DNA from: Paenibacillus crassostreae
Lineage (GTDB): Bacteria > Bacillota > Bacilli > Paenibacillales > Paenibacillaceae
NCBI RefSeq assembly: GCF_001857945.1
Contig: NZ_CP017770.1
Coordinates: 3,286,001 to 3,350,000, forward strand
DNA length: 64,000 nucleotides
Direction: 5' to 3'
The notes beneath the pieces were generated by a model. That model was not told the origin of the DNA, did no database searches, and saw only the letters and a program-made list of their open reading frames with translations. Positions 1-8,270 of this stretch are shown one piece after another. The translations under genes were made by a program, and so were the position numbers. Numbering within the stretch: position 1 is the first letter of the stretch; each line of letters begins with the position of its first letter.

Positions 1-1
1 T

Positions 2-2395
2 GTTAAAGACATTATCGAAGGCCTATCTCTTGAACTTATTATGACGGCTCATCCAACAGAAGCTATGCGTAGAGCAATTTTAGATATACACAAACGGATT
101 TCTGAAGATGTCATGTCTCTAGATAATCCAACATTAACTTTTCGTGAACGGGAGCAATTACGTGAGAAGTTATTAAATGAAGTCATTACTTTATGGCAAA
201 CAGATGAATTGAGAGACCGTAAACCAACTGTCTTGGACGAAGTTAGACATGGAATGTATTATTTTCATGAAACGTTATTTCACGTACTTCCGGATGTCTA
301 TTCAGAGTTAGAGCGATGTTTGACAAAATATTATCCAGGTGAGAATTGGCATGTGCCTGACTACCTTCAATTCGGTTCATGGATTGGTGGAGATCGAGAT
401 GGTAATCCTTCGGTTACTTCCGACATTACTTGGAAAACACTTAGTATGCAACGTAAATTAGCTATTCGTGAATACGAACGTATCATAAAGAAATTAATGG
501 AGCATTTAAGTTTCAGTACTACGATTGTTACAGTGTCAAGTGAACTTGAGGAATCGATTCGTGAAGATCAATCTGTAGTTAATTTAAGTAAAAATCTAAT
601 CTGGCATAATGATTGTGAACCGTATCGTATTAAGTTAGTACACATGTTGACTAAGTTGAATAATGTACTCGATGATAGTAAGAAGGGTACGCCAGAGCGT
701 TATGCTTCACCGGAGCAATTCATTGAAGACCTTAACATTATCGATCGAAGTCTACGCCACCATTACGCTGACTATATCGCCGATACGTTCATTAAAAAGA
801 TTATTCGACAAGTTGAATTATTCGGCTTCCATACAGCTGCATTAGATATACGACAACATAGTAAGGAACATGAAAAGGCAATGACTGAAGTTCTGGCTAA
901 TATGAATATTGTACAAAATTATGCTGAGTTGCCTGAAGATGATAAAATTACACTACTTAATGGTCTATTAAACGATCCAAGACCTATTACCTCGCCATAT
1001 CATGTCTACAGTGACAGTACCAAAGAATGCCTTGATGTATACCGCGTGGTTTACAAAGCGCAACAAGAATTTGGTAAGGGTTGTATTACAAAATATTTAA
1101 TAAGTATGGCTGAAGGTGCTAGTGATATTCTAGAAGTTATGGTTTTCGCTAAAGAAGTAGGTCTATTCCTCCGTAATGAAGATGAGACGGTAACATGTAC
1201 GCTTCAGGCAGTACCATTGTTTGAAACGATAGATGATTTATTTGCAGCACCTGATATTATGAGACAAGTATTTAGTTTACCGATCTATCGTGATGGTGTT
1301 ACTACGATGAATGATTTACAGGAAATTATGCTTGGATACTCAGATAGTAATAAAGATGGTGGAGCGGTAACTGCGAACTGGGAACTACGTGTAGCATTGA
1401 AACAAATCACAGCAGCAGCTGATGAATTCAATGTGAAACTTAAGTTTTTTCATGGGCGTGGAGGTGCACTAGGACGTGGAGGAATGCCACTTAACCGAAG
1501 TATCTTGGCTCAACCTGCATCCACTGTCGGCGGTGGAATAAAGATTACTGAGCAGGGTGAAGTTATATCATCACGTTATTCACTACAAGGTATTGCATAT
1601 CGTAGCTTAGAGCAGGCGACATCAGCTTTGGTAACGGCAGCCATTAATGGTCGTTGTCCTCATGATGAAGCTTATACGAAGGAAGAAGAAGCATGGGATA
1701 TGATTGCAAAAGGAATCTCTGAGGTTTCTCTTACGAAATATCAGGATTTAATATTCCGTGATCCGGATTTCCTAACCTTCTTTAAAGAATCAACACCACT
1801 AGCCGAGGTTGGAGAACTGAATATCGGCTCACGTCCTTCTAAACGCAAGAACAGTGACCGATTTGAGGATCTTCGGGCAATTCCATGGGTATTCGCTTGG
1901 ACTCAAAGCCGTTACTTACTACCTGCTTGGTACGCTGCGGGAACAGGCTTGCAAAGCTACTATCAGGATAATGAAGAGAATCTACATGTTCTTCAGGAGA
2001 TGTATCGTAGATTCCCATTCTTTACATCACTTATTGACACATTACAAATGGCTATGGCTAAGGCAGATCTATTGATCTCCAAAGAATATGCTAACATGAC
2101 TAAGGATGAATCATATCGTGATCGTATCTTTAACCTGATAGAGGAAGAATATAAATTAACGACGGATCTGATTCTCAAAATAACAGGGCAAAGGGAATTA
2201 CTGGATAATGTTCCAGTAATTCAGGAATCGATTCGACTTCGTAATCCGTATGTTGATCCACTTAGCTATCTTCAAGTTCAACTCATTAGTGAACTACGTG
2301 AATTCCGCGAGCAAGGTAAGGATGATACGGAATTACTACGCGAAGTTTTACTTACGATCAATGGAATAGCTGCAGGTCTGCGTAATACGGGCTGA
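2..2395 (+). CDS. ppc: Phosphoenolpyruvate carboxylase, 5' end outside window
   Basis: The enzyme fixes bicarbonate onto phosphoenolpyruvate to give oxaloacetate, refilling the TCA cycle in the cytoplasm. The reading frame is open from base 2, so the first ATG inside the window (41) is internal; the roughly 100 N-terminal residues are missing. Visible family motifs, in order, are the catalytic-histidine motif TAHPTE right at the start, GGDRDGNP, the glycine loop FHGRGGALGRGG, the TEQGEVI segment and the invariant C-terminal tetrapeptide RNTG. All key residues present look intact. A hairpin terminator follows, so it is transcribed apart from sigW. The identification is secure. Confidence 0.97.
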   Translation, partial: VKDIIEGLSLELIMTAHPTEAMRRAILDIHKRISEDVMSLDNPTLTFREREQLREKLLNEVITLWQTDELRDRKPTVLDEVRHGMYYFHETLFHVLPDVYSELERCLTKYYPGENWHVPDYLQFGSWIGGDRDGNPSVTSDITWKTLSMQRKLAIREYERIIKKLMEHLSFSTTIVTVSSELEESIREDQSVVNLSKNLIWHNDCEPYRIKLVHMLTKLNNVLDDSKKGTPERYASPEQFIEDLNIIDRSLRHHYADYIADTFIKKIIRQVELFGFHTAALDIRQHSKEHEKAMTEVLANMNIVQNYAELPEDDKITLLNGLLNDPRPITSPYHVYSDSTKECLDVYRVVYKAQQEFGKGCITKYLISMAEGASDILEVMVFAKEVGLFLRNEDETVTCTLQAVPLFETIDDLFAAPDIMRQVFSLPIYRDGVTTMNDLQEIMLGYSDSNKDGGAVTANWELRVALKQITAAADEFNVKLKFFHGRGGALGRGGMPLNRSILAQPASTVGGGIKITEQGEVISSRYSLQGIAYRSLEQATSALVTAAINGRCPHDEAYTKEEEAWDMIAKGISEVSLTKYQDLIFRDPDFLTFFKESTPLAEVGELNIGSRPSKRKNSDRFEDLRAIPWVFAWTQSRYLLPAWYAAGTGLQSYYQDNEENLHVLQEMYRRFPFFTSLIDTLQMAMAKADLLISKEYANMTKDESYRDRIFNLIEEEYKLTTDLILKITGQRELLDNVPVIQESIRLRNPYVDPLSYLQVQLISELREFREQGKDDTELLREVLLTINGIAAGLRNTG

Positions 2396-2429
2396 TATAA
2401 GAGATTATAAAGGTATTAAAATAGGTTAC

Positions 2430-2470
2430 AAAAGTCGAGTGTTCTTTGCGGAACCTCGACTTTTGTTTGT
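2430..2470 (+). terminator. Rho-independent terminator of ppc
   Basis: A 10-bp perfect stem (AAAAGTCGAG at 2430-2439, CTCGACTTTT at 2455-2464) with an additional GTTC/GAAC inner pairing is followed by TTTGTTTT. The A-run on the left arm could let it work in both directions. Confidence 0.85.
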
Positions 2471-2580
2471 TTTATATGATAATGTAAATGAAGTGGTATT
2501 GCATTTTGGACAGACATGAATTACGATTCAAGTGATGTTCTAATAACCTATTAATACCCAACAGCAAGTCTGGGGGAATC

Positions 2581-3150
2581 GTGTTGGATCAAATAGAAAA
2601 AAGATTAACGAAGCTTGCTCTAAAAGGTGATCAGCAGGCATTCGCTGAAATTGTTGGGTTGTATAAAGATAAAATATACCATTTAGGGTATAGAATGCTG
2701 AATAATCGTCATGAAGCAGAAGATATTGTTCAGGAGACTTTTTTACGTGTGTTTAAAAGCATGGATCGCTATGATCCAAACCAGAAATTTTCTACGTGGA
2801 TCTATAGGATTGCCACAAATTTATGTATTGATCGATTGAGAAAAAGAAAACCGGTATACTCGTTAGATGCAGATATGAATGATCAAGAAGGTTTAGATGG
2901 GTATTCATTAATCCCAAGTGATGATCGTACACCTGAGAGTGAATTAATGATCTCCGAGACTAAGCAACTTATTTATGATGCCATTGAAAGTTTGCCAGTT
3001 AAGTACAAATCAGTGATGATTCTGAGATACCTACAGGATATGTCTCTACAAGAGATAAGCGATGTACTTGGTATGCCAGTGACAACGATAAAAACACGAG
3101 TTCATCGGGGAAGAGAATTTTTACGTAAAAAGTTAGAAACTAAATTTTAA
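2581..3150 (+). CDS. sigW: ECF RNA polymerase sigma factor SigW
   Basis: This extracytoplasmic-function sigma factor directs RNA polymerase to cell-envelope stress genes. About 189 residues match the sigma-W family length. Region 2 shows DIVQETFLRVFKSM and FSTWIYRIATNLCIDRLRKRKP; region 4 shows LQEISDVLGMPVTTIKTRVHRGREFLRKKL. The start is GTG 2581 or TTG 2584: the GGGGGA ribosome binding site ends only 3 nt before GTG and 6 nt before TTG, so the TTG is slightly better placed. The next gene is its anti-sigma factor. No sigma-W promoter is visible upstream of sigW itself; one lies between sigW and rsiW (3166). Confidence 0.94.
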   Translation: MLDQIEKRLTKLALKGDQQAFAEIVGLYKDKIYHLGYRMLNNRHEAEDIVQETFLRVFKSMDRYDPNQKFSTWIYRIATNLCIDRLRKRKPVYSLDADMNDQEGLDGYSLIPSDDRTPESELMISETKQLIYDAIESLPVKYKSVMILRYLQDMSLQEISDVLGMPVTTIKTRVHRGREFLRKKLETKF

Positions 3151-3165
3151 TTTTGCATTTTTTTT

Positions 3166-3191
3166 TGAAACAATTAAAGAACTCCTACGTA
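3166..3191 (+). promoter_or_regulatory. Sigma-W-type ECF promoter in front of rsiW
   Basis: TGAAAC (3166-3171), a 16-nt spacer, then CGTA (3188-3191) is an exact match to the established sigma-W consensus (TGAAAC-N16-CGTA). It sits in the 115-bp gap after sigW and 75 bp before the rsiW start, preceded by a T-run. It should make rsiW transcription dependent on active SigW. The match is seen directly; its use is inferred. Confidence 0.8.
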
Positions 3192-3265
3192 TGTAACTTA
3201 TCCAGATTAGAATTTTAGCTATTAATAATTGGACATTATATGATTGATTGAAAGGACTGGCTCAT

Positions 3266-3880
3266 ATGGATTGCAAATTAGCCGTCTCTTTAATGCATGA
3301 TTACCTAGATGATGACTTAGCCAAGGAGCAAAATATGATGCTGAAGGCACATTTGCAGTCCTGCGCTGATTGTCACATGCGTTTTAAAGAACTTGAACAG
3401 ACTGAGATGGCGTTGTATTCACTTCCTCGACATATCCCTACTGCATCCAAGGAACTAACAGAGCGCATTCTGAATACTCTTCCTAAACACAAGGAACCGC
3501 AGATATGGGTTAAATGGATGAAGAGACATCCAGCAGCAACAGCTGCCGCATTGTTCTTGGTAGTTATGCTCCTTAGTGTTATAAATGTTTTTAATCAAGA
3601 CAGTCAATTAGTGGTGCAAGGGAATAACTTGGATCAAATTGTGATTGAGGGCAATACAGTGATTGTACCTGAAGGTAATGTTGTCTCTGGTGATTTAACG
3701 ATTGAGAACGGTAAGGCAGAAATATTCGGAGATGTTGAAGGCAACTTAACTGTTATCGACGGCTCGTTGTATACTGCTTCTACTGCTCAAATATCAGGAC
3801 AGGTTAAGAGTGTTGATCAGGCACTAGATTGGATTTGGTTCAAACTATCGAATGTGTTCTCTGAAATAGCGTACCGTTAA
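3266..3880 (+). CDS. rsiW: Anti-sigma-W factor RsiW (zinc ZAS domain, one TM)
   Basis: RsiW holds SigW inactive at the membrane until regulated proteolysis destroys it. The cytoplasmic N-terminus carries the zinc-binding anti-sigma signature, with Cys3 and HLQSCADC (His29-x3-Cys33-x2-Cys36). One transmembrane helix lies near residues 89-110, and the extracytoplasmic part contains the repetitive GDLTIENGKAEIFGDVEGNLT-type region (bactofilin-like beta repeats) known from Bacillus RsiW. ATG 3266 is chosen because AAAGGA lies 9 nt upstream; an in-frame TTG at 3248 has no such site. A terminator follows. The private sigma-W promoter just upstream implies stress-responsive resetting. Confidence 0.93.
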   Translation: MDCKLAVSLMHDYLDDDLAKEQNMMLKAHLQSCADCHMRFKELEQTEMALYSLPRHIPTASKELTERILNTLPKHKEPQIWVKWMKRHPAATAAALFLVVMLLSVINVFNQDSQLVVQGNNLDQIVIEGNTVIVPEGNVVSGDLTIENGKAEIFGDVEGNLTVIDGSLYTASTAQISGQVKSVDQALDWIWFKLSNVFSEIAYR

Positions 3881-3891
3881 TGTTCTGAAGG

Positions 3892-3923
3892 TGCCTCTTT
3901 ATATAAAGATGGCATTTTTTTTT
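3892..3923 (+). terminator. Terminator after rsiW
   Basis: TGCC+TCTTTA pairs with TAAAGA+GGCA (one bulged T), followed by nine T residues. It separates the sigma/anti-sigma pair from cdaA. Confidence 0.8.
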
Positions 3924-4073
3924 GAAAAAATATTAATTTAGTGAATATTGGAAATTATAGTCGCTTTTTGTGAACCTTTGCTTGCATCATGAGGTAGATC
4001 GTTATAACCTATATATTAGGGACATTATAAAGAGAGAACTACCTTATTGAAGGAATTAAACGGGGGCCAAAGG

Positions 4074-4913
4074 ATGAGTTATTTTACAGACATGTCTTGG
4101 AAAGATTCCTTGAAGGATATTATTGATATCGCAATAGTCTCTTATATTATATACCATGCCATTTTACTGGTTAGAGGTACAAGAGCGATTCAGCTATTAA
4201 AAGGGATTCTGGTGTTAGTTATTATTTGGGCTCTTAGCACTTGGTTTAATTTATATACACTCAAGTGGCTAATGAATCAAATGTTTACGTTTGGTGTCTT
4301 GGCGATCTTTATTATCTTTCAACCAGAATTACGTCGTGCTCTAGAGCAATTAGGGCGAGGCAAATTCCTTGGACGATCATCTGCTGAGGATGAAAAATTC
4401 ACGAAGTTAATTAGTGAGGTTATTAAGGCTGTTAATTATTTAGCACGTAGAAAAATAGGGGCGTTAATTGTTTTTGAACGTGAGACAGGTCTAAATGAAT
4501 ATACTGAATCTGGAATACCTATGCATTCAATGATAAGTTCTGAACTTATTATTAATGTGTTCATTCCTAATACACCATTACATGATGGGGCCATGATTAT
4601 ACAATCTAATCAAATAGCTGCCGCAGCGTGTTATTTACCACTGTCGGAGAATCCTTTTATCAGTAAAGAGCTGGGAACTCGTCATCGTGCAGCTATAGGG
4701 ATCAGCGAGGTAGGGGATGCGGTGTCTGTCATTGTATCAGAAGAAACGGGGCAGATATCATTAGCCATTGATGGCCAAGTGGTAAGGGATATTAAAGAAG
4801 AATCATTGATATCGAAGTTATATGAAGAATTACGTCCTAAATCCAATAGTAAAGAAAAGCGTCCTGCATTCTGGAAACGGAAGGGGGATGGTAATCGTGG
4901 AGAGATGGATTAA
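4074..4913 (+). CDS. cdaA: Diadenylate cyclase CdaA
   Basis: CdaA is the membrane enzyme that makes the essential second messenger cyclic di-AMP from two ATP. The 279 residues (family about 273) start with three hydrophobic helices (about residues 12-82), then the FQPELRRALEQLGRG linker and the DAC catalytic domain with the diagnostic DGA motif (PLHDGAMI) and RHR motif (GTRHRAAIG). ATG 4074 is chosen because GGGGG lies 7 nt upstream; an upstream TTG at 4047 is less well served. cdaR overlaps its 3' end by 17 bp, so the two are translationally coupled, and glmM follows. This is the conserved cyclase-regulator-GlmM module in which CdaR and GlmM modulate cyclase activity. Confidence 0.96.
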   Translation: MSYFTDMSWKDSLKDIIDIAIVSYIIYHAILLVRGTRAIQLLKGILVLVIIWALSTWFNLYTLKWLMNQMFTFGVLAIFIIFQPELRRALEQLGRGKFLGRSSAEDEKFTKLISEVIKAVNYLARRKIGALIVFERETGLNEYTESGIPMHSMISSELIINVFIPNTPLHDGAMIIQSNQIAAAACYLPLSENPFISKELGTRHRAAIGISEVGDAVSVIVSEETGQISLAIDGQVVRDIKEESLISKLYEELRPKSNSKEKRPAFWKRKGDGNRGEMD

Positions 4914-6318
4914 GAATAATACAGTAGTCAAAATTCTTGCCATTGCTGTAAGTATATTGTTATGGGGCATGGTACATATAGAGGATGATACAACTACGCC
5001 CACCTCATCTATGGATTCAACTATAATTGAGAATGTAAAAGTACAGCATTATGGCTTGGATGAATCATTATATGTTTTGAATGCTATAGACACAGAGCGT
5101 GTTAGGATTGAAGTCGAGGGTAAGCGTTCGGCCATTACGTCTATCTTTAATGATGATTACAAAGTAATGTTGGATCTTACTGAAATGAAAGAGGGGACAT
5201 TTACAGTACCTCTCTCTTACGAACTTCCTTCAGGTGTACAACTTGTATCAATGAGTCCATCTAAAGTAACTGTAACCATTGAAAAGCAAACACAAGCTTC
5301 ATTTCCAGTGACTATAGTAACTACGGGATCAGTAGCTGACAATTATGTCATGGGTGAACCGATTATTGAACCTAATCAGGTGAAAGTGACTTTACCTGAT
5401 AGTGAATTGGATGGTGTTATTAAAGTACAAGGAAAGATAAAACTTGAAGGATCCACGGAAACTATCAGTGATAAGAAGGTCACCTTAATAGCTCTGGATA
5501 GTAATGGACAGCAAGTAAAAGATGCTCTTATTGAACCTTCTGAGGTTTCAGTTCAAATCCCAATCATTCCCCCATCAAAAATTGTTCCATTGAATATTCA
5601 ATATAGTGGTAGCCTGCCAGATGGATTGGTACTATCGAGTACACAGCCTAGTGTAAATAAAGTCACAGTGTATGGTCCTATGGATACTCTGTCAAAGATC
5701 GAATCATATGATGCTGCAACTGTCGACCTTAGTCAAATAGACGCAGTAGGTAGCTTTACGTTAGATGTGGAATTAGTCTTACCAACGGGTGTCGTAAAGA
5801 TTGAGCCTAATCCCATTCAGGTGGTATTCGAGGTAGTAGCTGTTGGAGAGGTTACATTAGACAATATTCCTGTTGAGATTGAAGGTGTGAGTGAAGATAC
5901 GGTGGTAACTGTCGTGAAGCCAGAGGGAAAGATGGTTAGTCTGACTTTATCAGGTGCATACACATTACTGAATAATCTAGAAATTTCAGATATTCATGTA
6001 TCAATAAATGCTGAGAATTTAAAGCCAGGCGTACAAGAGGTGCCTCTGATAGTCTCCCTCCCACAGTTCATTACACTTGGAAGTGAACAAGTGATGACTG
6101 CGACAATTGAAGTGACGGATAAGAACGCTACACCGACAATAAATGATACAGTATTACCAAATGATGATGACATTGAACCGGTTGAAGAGGGAGAAATGGG
6201 TGAAATGGTGGATCCTACGGATCCAGTAAAAGATAGCATAGATGAAGTGGAATCCTCTGAAACACAAACCGGCACGGATATAGATAAGGCAGATCCTAAT
6301 ACTGAAACTATTCCGTGA
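4897..6318 (+). CDS. cdaR: CdaA regulator CdaR (YbbR repeats)
   Basis: CdaR is a membrane-anchored extracytoplasmic protein that regulates CdaA. The sequence has one N-terminal transmembrane segment (VVKILAIAVSILLWGMV), then several consecutive YbbR domains of about 80-90 residues, and an acidic, low-complexity C-terminal tail rich in D, E, P and T. I start it at GTG 4897 because GGGGG (4883-4887) lies 9 nt upstream; ATG 4888 directly abuts that site. From GTG 4897 it has 473 residues, close to the Bacillus protein (483). It overlaps cdaA and precedes glmM in the same operon. Confidence 0.92.
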   Translation: MERWIKNNTVVKILAIAVSILLWGMVHIEDDTTTPTSSMDSTIIENVKVQHYGLDESLYVLNAIDTERVRIEVEGKRSAITSIFNDDYKVMLDLTEMKEGTFTVPLSYELPSGVQLVSMSPSKVTVTIEKQTQASFPVTIVTTGSVADNYVMGEPIIEPNQVKVTLPDSELDGVIKVQGKIKLEGSTETISDKKVTLIALDSNGQQVKDALIEPSEVSVQIPIIPPSKIVPLNIQYSGSLPDGLVLSSTQPSVNKVTVYGPMDTLSKIESYDAATVDLSQIDAVGSFTLDVELVLPTGVVKIEPNPIQVVFEVVAVGEVTLDNIPVEIEGVSEDTVVTVVKPEGKMVSLTLSGAYTLLNNLEISDIHVSINAENLKPGVQEVPLIVSLPQFITLGSEQVMTATIEVTDKNATPTINDTVLPNDDDIEPVEEGEMGEMVDPTDPVKDSIDEVESSETQTGTDIDKADPNTETIP

Positions 6319-6393
6319 ACAGGACATTACATGGTGAAATATAAATAGATGAGACAACTTAATTCAGAAGAGTTGATACAAAAGGAGAAAATC

Positions 6394-7734
6394 ATGGGGA
6401 AATATTTTGGTACAGATGGTGTACGTGGAGTTGCTAATAAAGAATTAACAGCTGAAATGGCTTATAGCATTGGTCGATGTGGTGGTTATGTGCTTACAGG
6501 GAATGTCGAGAAGCCAACAGTTGTTATTGGTATGGATACTCGAATCTCTGGGCTTATGTTGGAGTCAGCATTAATAGCAGGTCTATTGTCGATTGGAGCT
6601 CATGTGATTCGTTTAGGGGTTGTGACTACACCCGCAGTAGCATATATAACAAGATTATTAAAAGCGGATGCAGGTGTTATGATCTCTGCTTCGCATAATC
6701 CCGTTGAAGATAATGGTATTAAGTTTTTTGGAGGAGATGGGTTTAAGCTATCCGATGAAACAGAACTAGAAATCGAAGCATTAATGGATGCAGAAGTGGA
6801 TTCTTTACCACGTCCAGTGGGCGCAGATTTAGGGAATGTTATCGTAGATAATGAAGCGAAATATAAGTATTTAGAATTCTTGAAAACAACGGTTGATCAT
6901 TCATTCGCGGGACTTAAAATCGTCTTAGATAATGCAAATGGTGCCGCATATGAGCTTGCTCCGCAATTGTTCCGTGATCTTGGTGCTGAAGTTATTACTA
7001 TAGGATCAGAGCCGAACGGACTGAATATTAATGATCATTGTGGTTCAACACATCCAGAGAAACTTAGAGAAGCCGTATTGATTCACAAGGCAGATCTTGG
7101 GTTAGCCTTCGATGGCGATGCAGATAGACTTATTGCTATAGATGATCTAGGTGAGGAAGTCGATGGAGATTTCATTCTGTGCATCTGTGGAGAATCTATG
7201 AATCGTAATGGGAAATTAAAAGATAATACGATTGTTTCAACGGTCATGAGTAATATTGGGTTCTATAAAGCATGTGAAAAATTACAATTGAAAACCTCTA
7301 AGACAGCTGTAGGAGACCGTTATGTCATGGAAGAGATGCGAAGAGGTGGGTATAACTTAGGAGGAGAACAGTCTGGACATGTTATTTTCTTAGATTATAA
7401 TACAACAGGTGACGGCCTACTTACGGGGATTCAGCTTGTGAATACATTGAAGCAGTCAGGTAAGAAACTTAGTCAGACTAAGATCATGATGAAGAAATAT
7501 CCACAGGTATTGGTAAATGTACGTGTAGAGGATAAGAGTAATTATGAAAGCAATAAAGCGATCCAAGAAATCATTGCCTCTGTAGAGAAAGAATTGGCAG
7601 ACAATGGCCGCGTTCTAGTGCGTGCATCGGGTACGGAATCATTGATTCGTGTAATGGCTGAAGGACCTGATAAAGTAAGTCTCGATCGTTACGTAGCTGA
7701 AATTGTTGAAGTTGTGAAGCGGGAATTGGTATAA
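6394..7734 (+). CDS. glmM: Phosphoglucosamine mutase GlmM
   Basis: GlmM converts glucosamine-6-phosphate to glucosamine-1-phosphate, the second step toward UDP-GlcNAc for peptidoglycan and teichoic acids. The 446 residues match the family. Visible are the N-terminal [13 protein letters not shown], the phosphoserine loop [16 protein letters not shown] (Ser100 is the catalytic phosphoserine), the metal-binding loop DGDADR, the sugar-binding GGEQSGH and the phosphate-binding [15 protein letters not shown] 6394 is preceded by AAAGGAG at 7 nt; an in-frame ATG at 6349 would add 15 unconserved residues. It is the last gene of the cdaA operon. Confidence 0.97.
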   Translation: MGKYFGTDGVRGVANKELTAEMAYSIGRCGGYVLTGNVEKPTVVIGMDTRISGLMLESALIAGLLSIGAHVIRLGVVTTPAVAYITRLLKADAGVMISASHNPVEDNGIKFFGGDGFKLSDETELEIEALMDAEVDSLPRPVGADLGNVIVDNEAKYKYLEFLKTTVDHSFAGLKIVLDNANGAAYELAPQLFRDLGAEVITIGSEPNGLNINDHCGSTHPEKLREAVLIHKADLGLAFDGDADRLIAIDDLGEEVDGDFILCICGESMNRNGKLKDNTIVSTVMSNIGFYKACEKLQLKTSKTAVGDRYVMEEMRRGGYNLGGEQSGHVIFLDYNTTGDGLLTGIQLVNTLKQSGKKLSQTKIMMKKYPQVLVNVRVEDKSNYESNKAIQEIIASVEKELADNGRVLVRASGTESLIRVMAEGPDKVSLDRYVAEIVEVVKRELV

Positions 7735-7755
7735 ACTATCCACAATACGACAAAT

Positions 7756-7801
7756 GTTAAGCCCGATGAGACGAGAAATTATGCGTAACATCGGCCTTAA
7801 C
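7756..7801 (+). other. Imperfect hairpin after glmM
   Basis: GTTAAGCCCGATG (7756-7768) can pair with CATCGGCCTTAAC (7789-7801) with one mismatch. No T-run follows, so it may be a weak terminator or an mRNA 3' stabiliser; I cannot decide. Confidence 0.45.
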
Positions 7802-7825
7802 AGTATTATAAAAAGCTAATTATCA

Positions 7826-7854
7826 TTGCCAAATCGTCATAAGATGCATATAAT
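7826..7854 (+). promoter_or_regulatory. Sigma-A-type promoter of glmS
   Basis: TTGCCA (7826-7831), a 17-nt spacer and TATAAT (7849-7854) lie about 50 bp before the ribozyme cleavage site, placing the transcript start near 7861 and giving a leader of about 410 nt that contains the ribozyme. Confidence 0.65.
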
Positions 7855-7910
7855 AAACAAATGTTATTCAAAAATAGAAAGTGAGGGTTGGGTGGTTAAC
7901 TTTTTATTAA

Positions 7911-8080
7911 GCGCCAGAACTTGACTAGCGCGGGATGTGTGAAGATTAAACACAACGGCAGATCAAGTTGACGAGGTGGAGGTGTTCGAAATGTTCGGCG
8001 GGGGCCTCCCGGTGATACACCAGAGCCGTGAATCAATAACGGAAAATGAGTGGGCGACTGTTCATACAATGTTATGATGG
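7911..8080 (+). ncRNA. glmS ribozyme (glucosamine-6-phosphate-activated)
   Basis: This self-cleaving RNA uses glucosamine-6-phosphate as cofactor; cleavage destabilises the glmS mRNA and so provides feedback control. The cleavage site is A7910|G7911, seen as ...TTAA|GCGCCAGAAC. P1 forms from AACTTGA with TCAAGTT, followed by the conserved GACGAGG and a P2 stem GGAGG/CCTCC flanking TTCGGCGGGGG, then the CGGTGATACACCAGAGCCG segment. P4 (ATGAG/TTCAT around GGGCGAC) and P3 (ATCAATAAC with GTTATGAT, one bulged A) close the core. The 3' boundary is approximate. Confidence 0.95.
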
Positions 8081-8104
8081 GTGTAATTTAGACTAAAATT
8101 CATG

Positions 8105-8230
8105 AGTGTACGAGATTTGGGATTACGGTAGTGAACTGGAATGTATATTTGTGAGTGAACCTTGTATAACTTAATACAGAGTTAGTTTGTTGTGCATTCT
8201 CGAACATACCTAACACAAAACTCGTACACT
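8105..8230 (+). promoter_or_regulatory. Long-range stem between glmS ribozyme and glmS start
   Basis: AGTGTACGAG (8105-8114) is perfectly complementary to CTCGTACACT (8221-8230), enclosing about 106 nt just downstream of the ribozyme core and 40 nt before the glmS start codon. Together with the ribozyme it would define a second structured domain of the leader. The pairing is visible; a function is inference. Confidence 0.45.
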
Positions 8231-8270
8231 TTTCAACCAAAAAAGTAGAAGTGAACGGGAGGATTTAAAT

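Noticed and set aside
5994..6357. Two minus-strand frames opposite the cdaR tail.
   Set aside because: The cdaR reading frame is intact through this region; these are antisense shadows of its low-complexity C-terminus.
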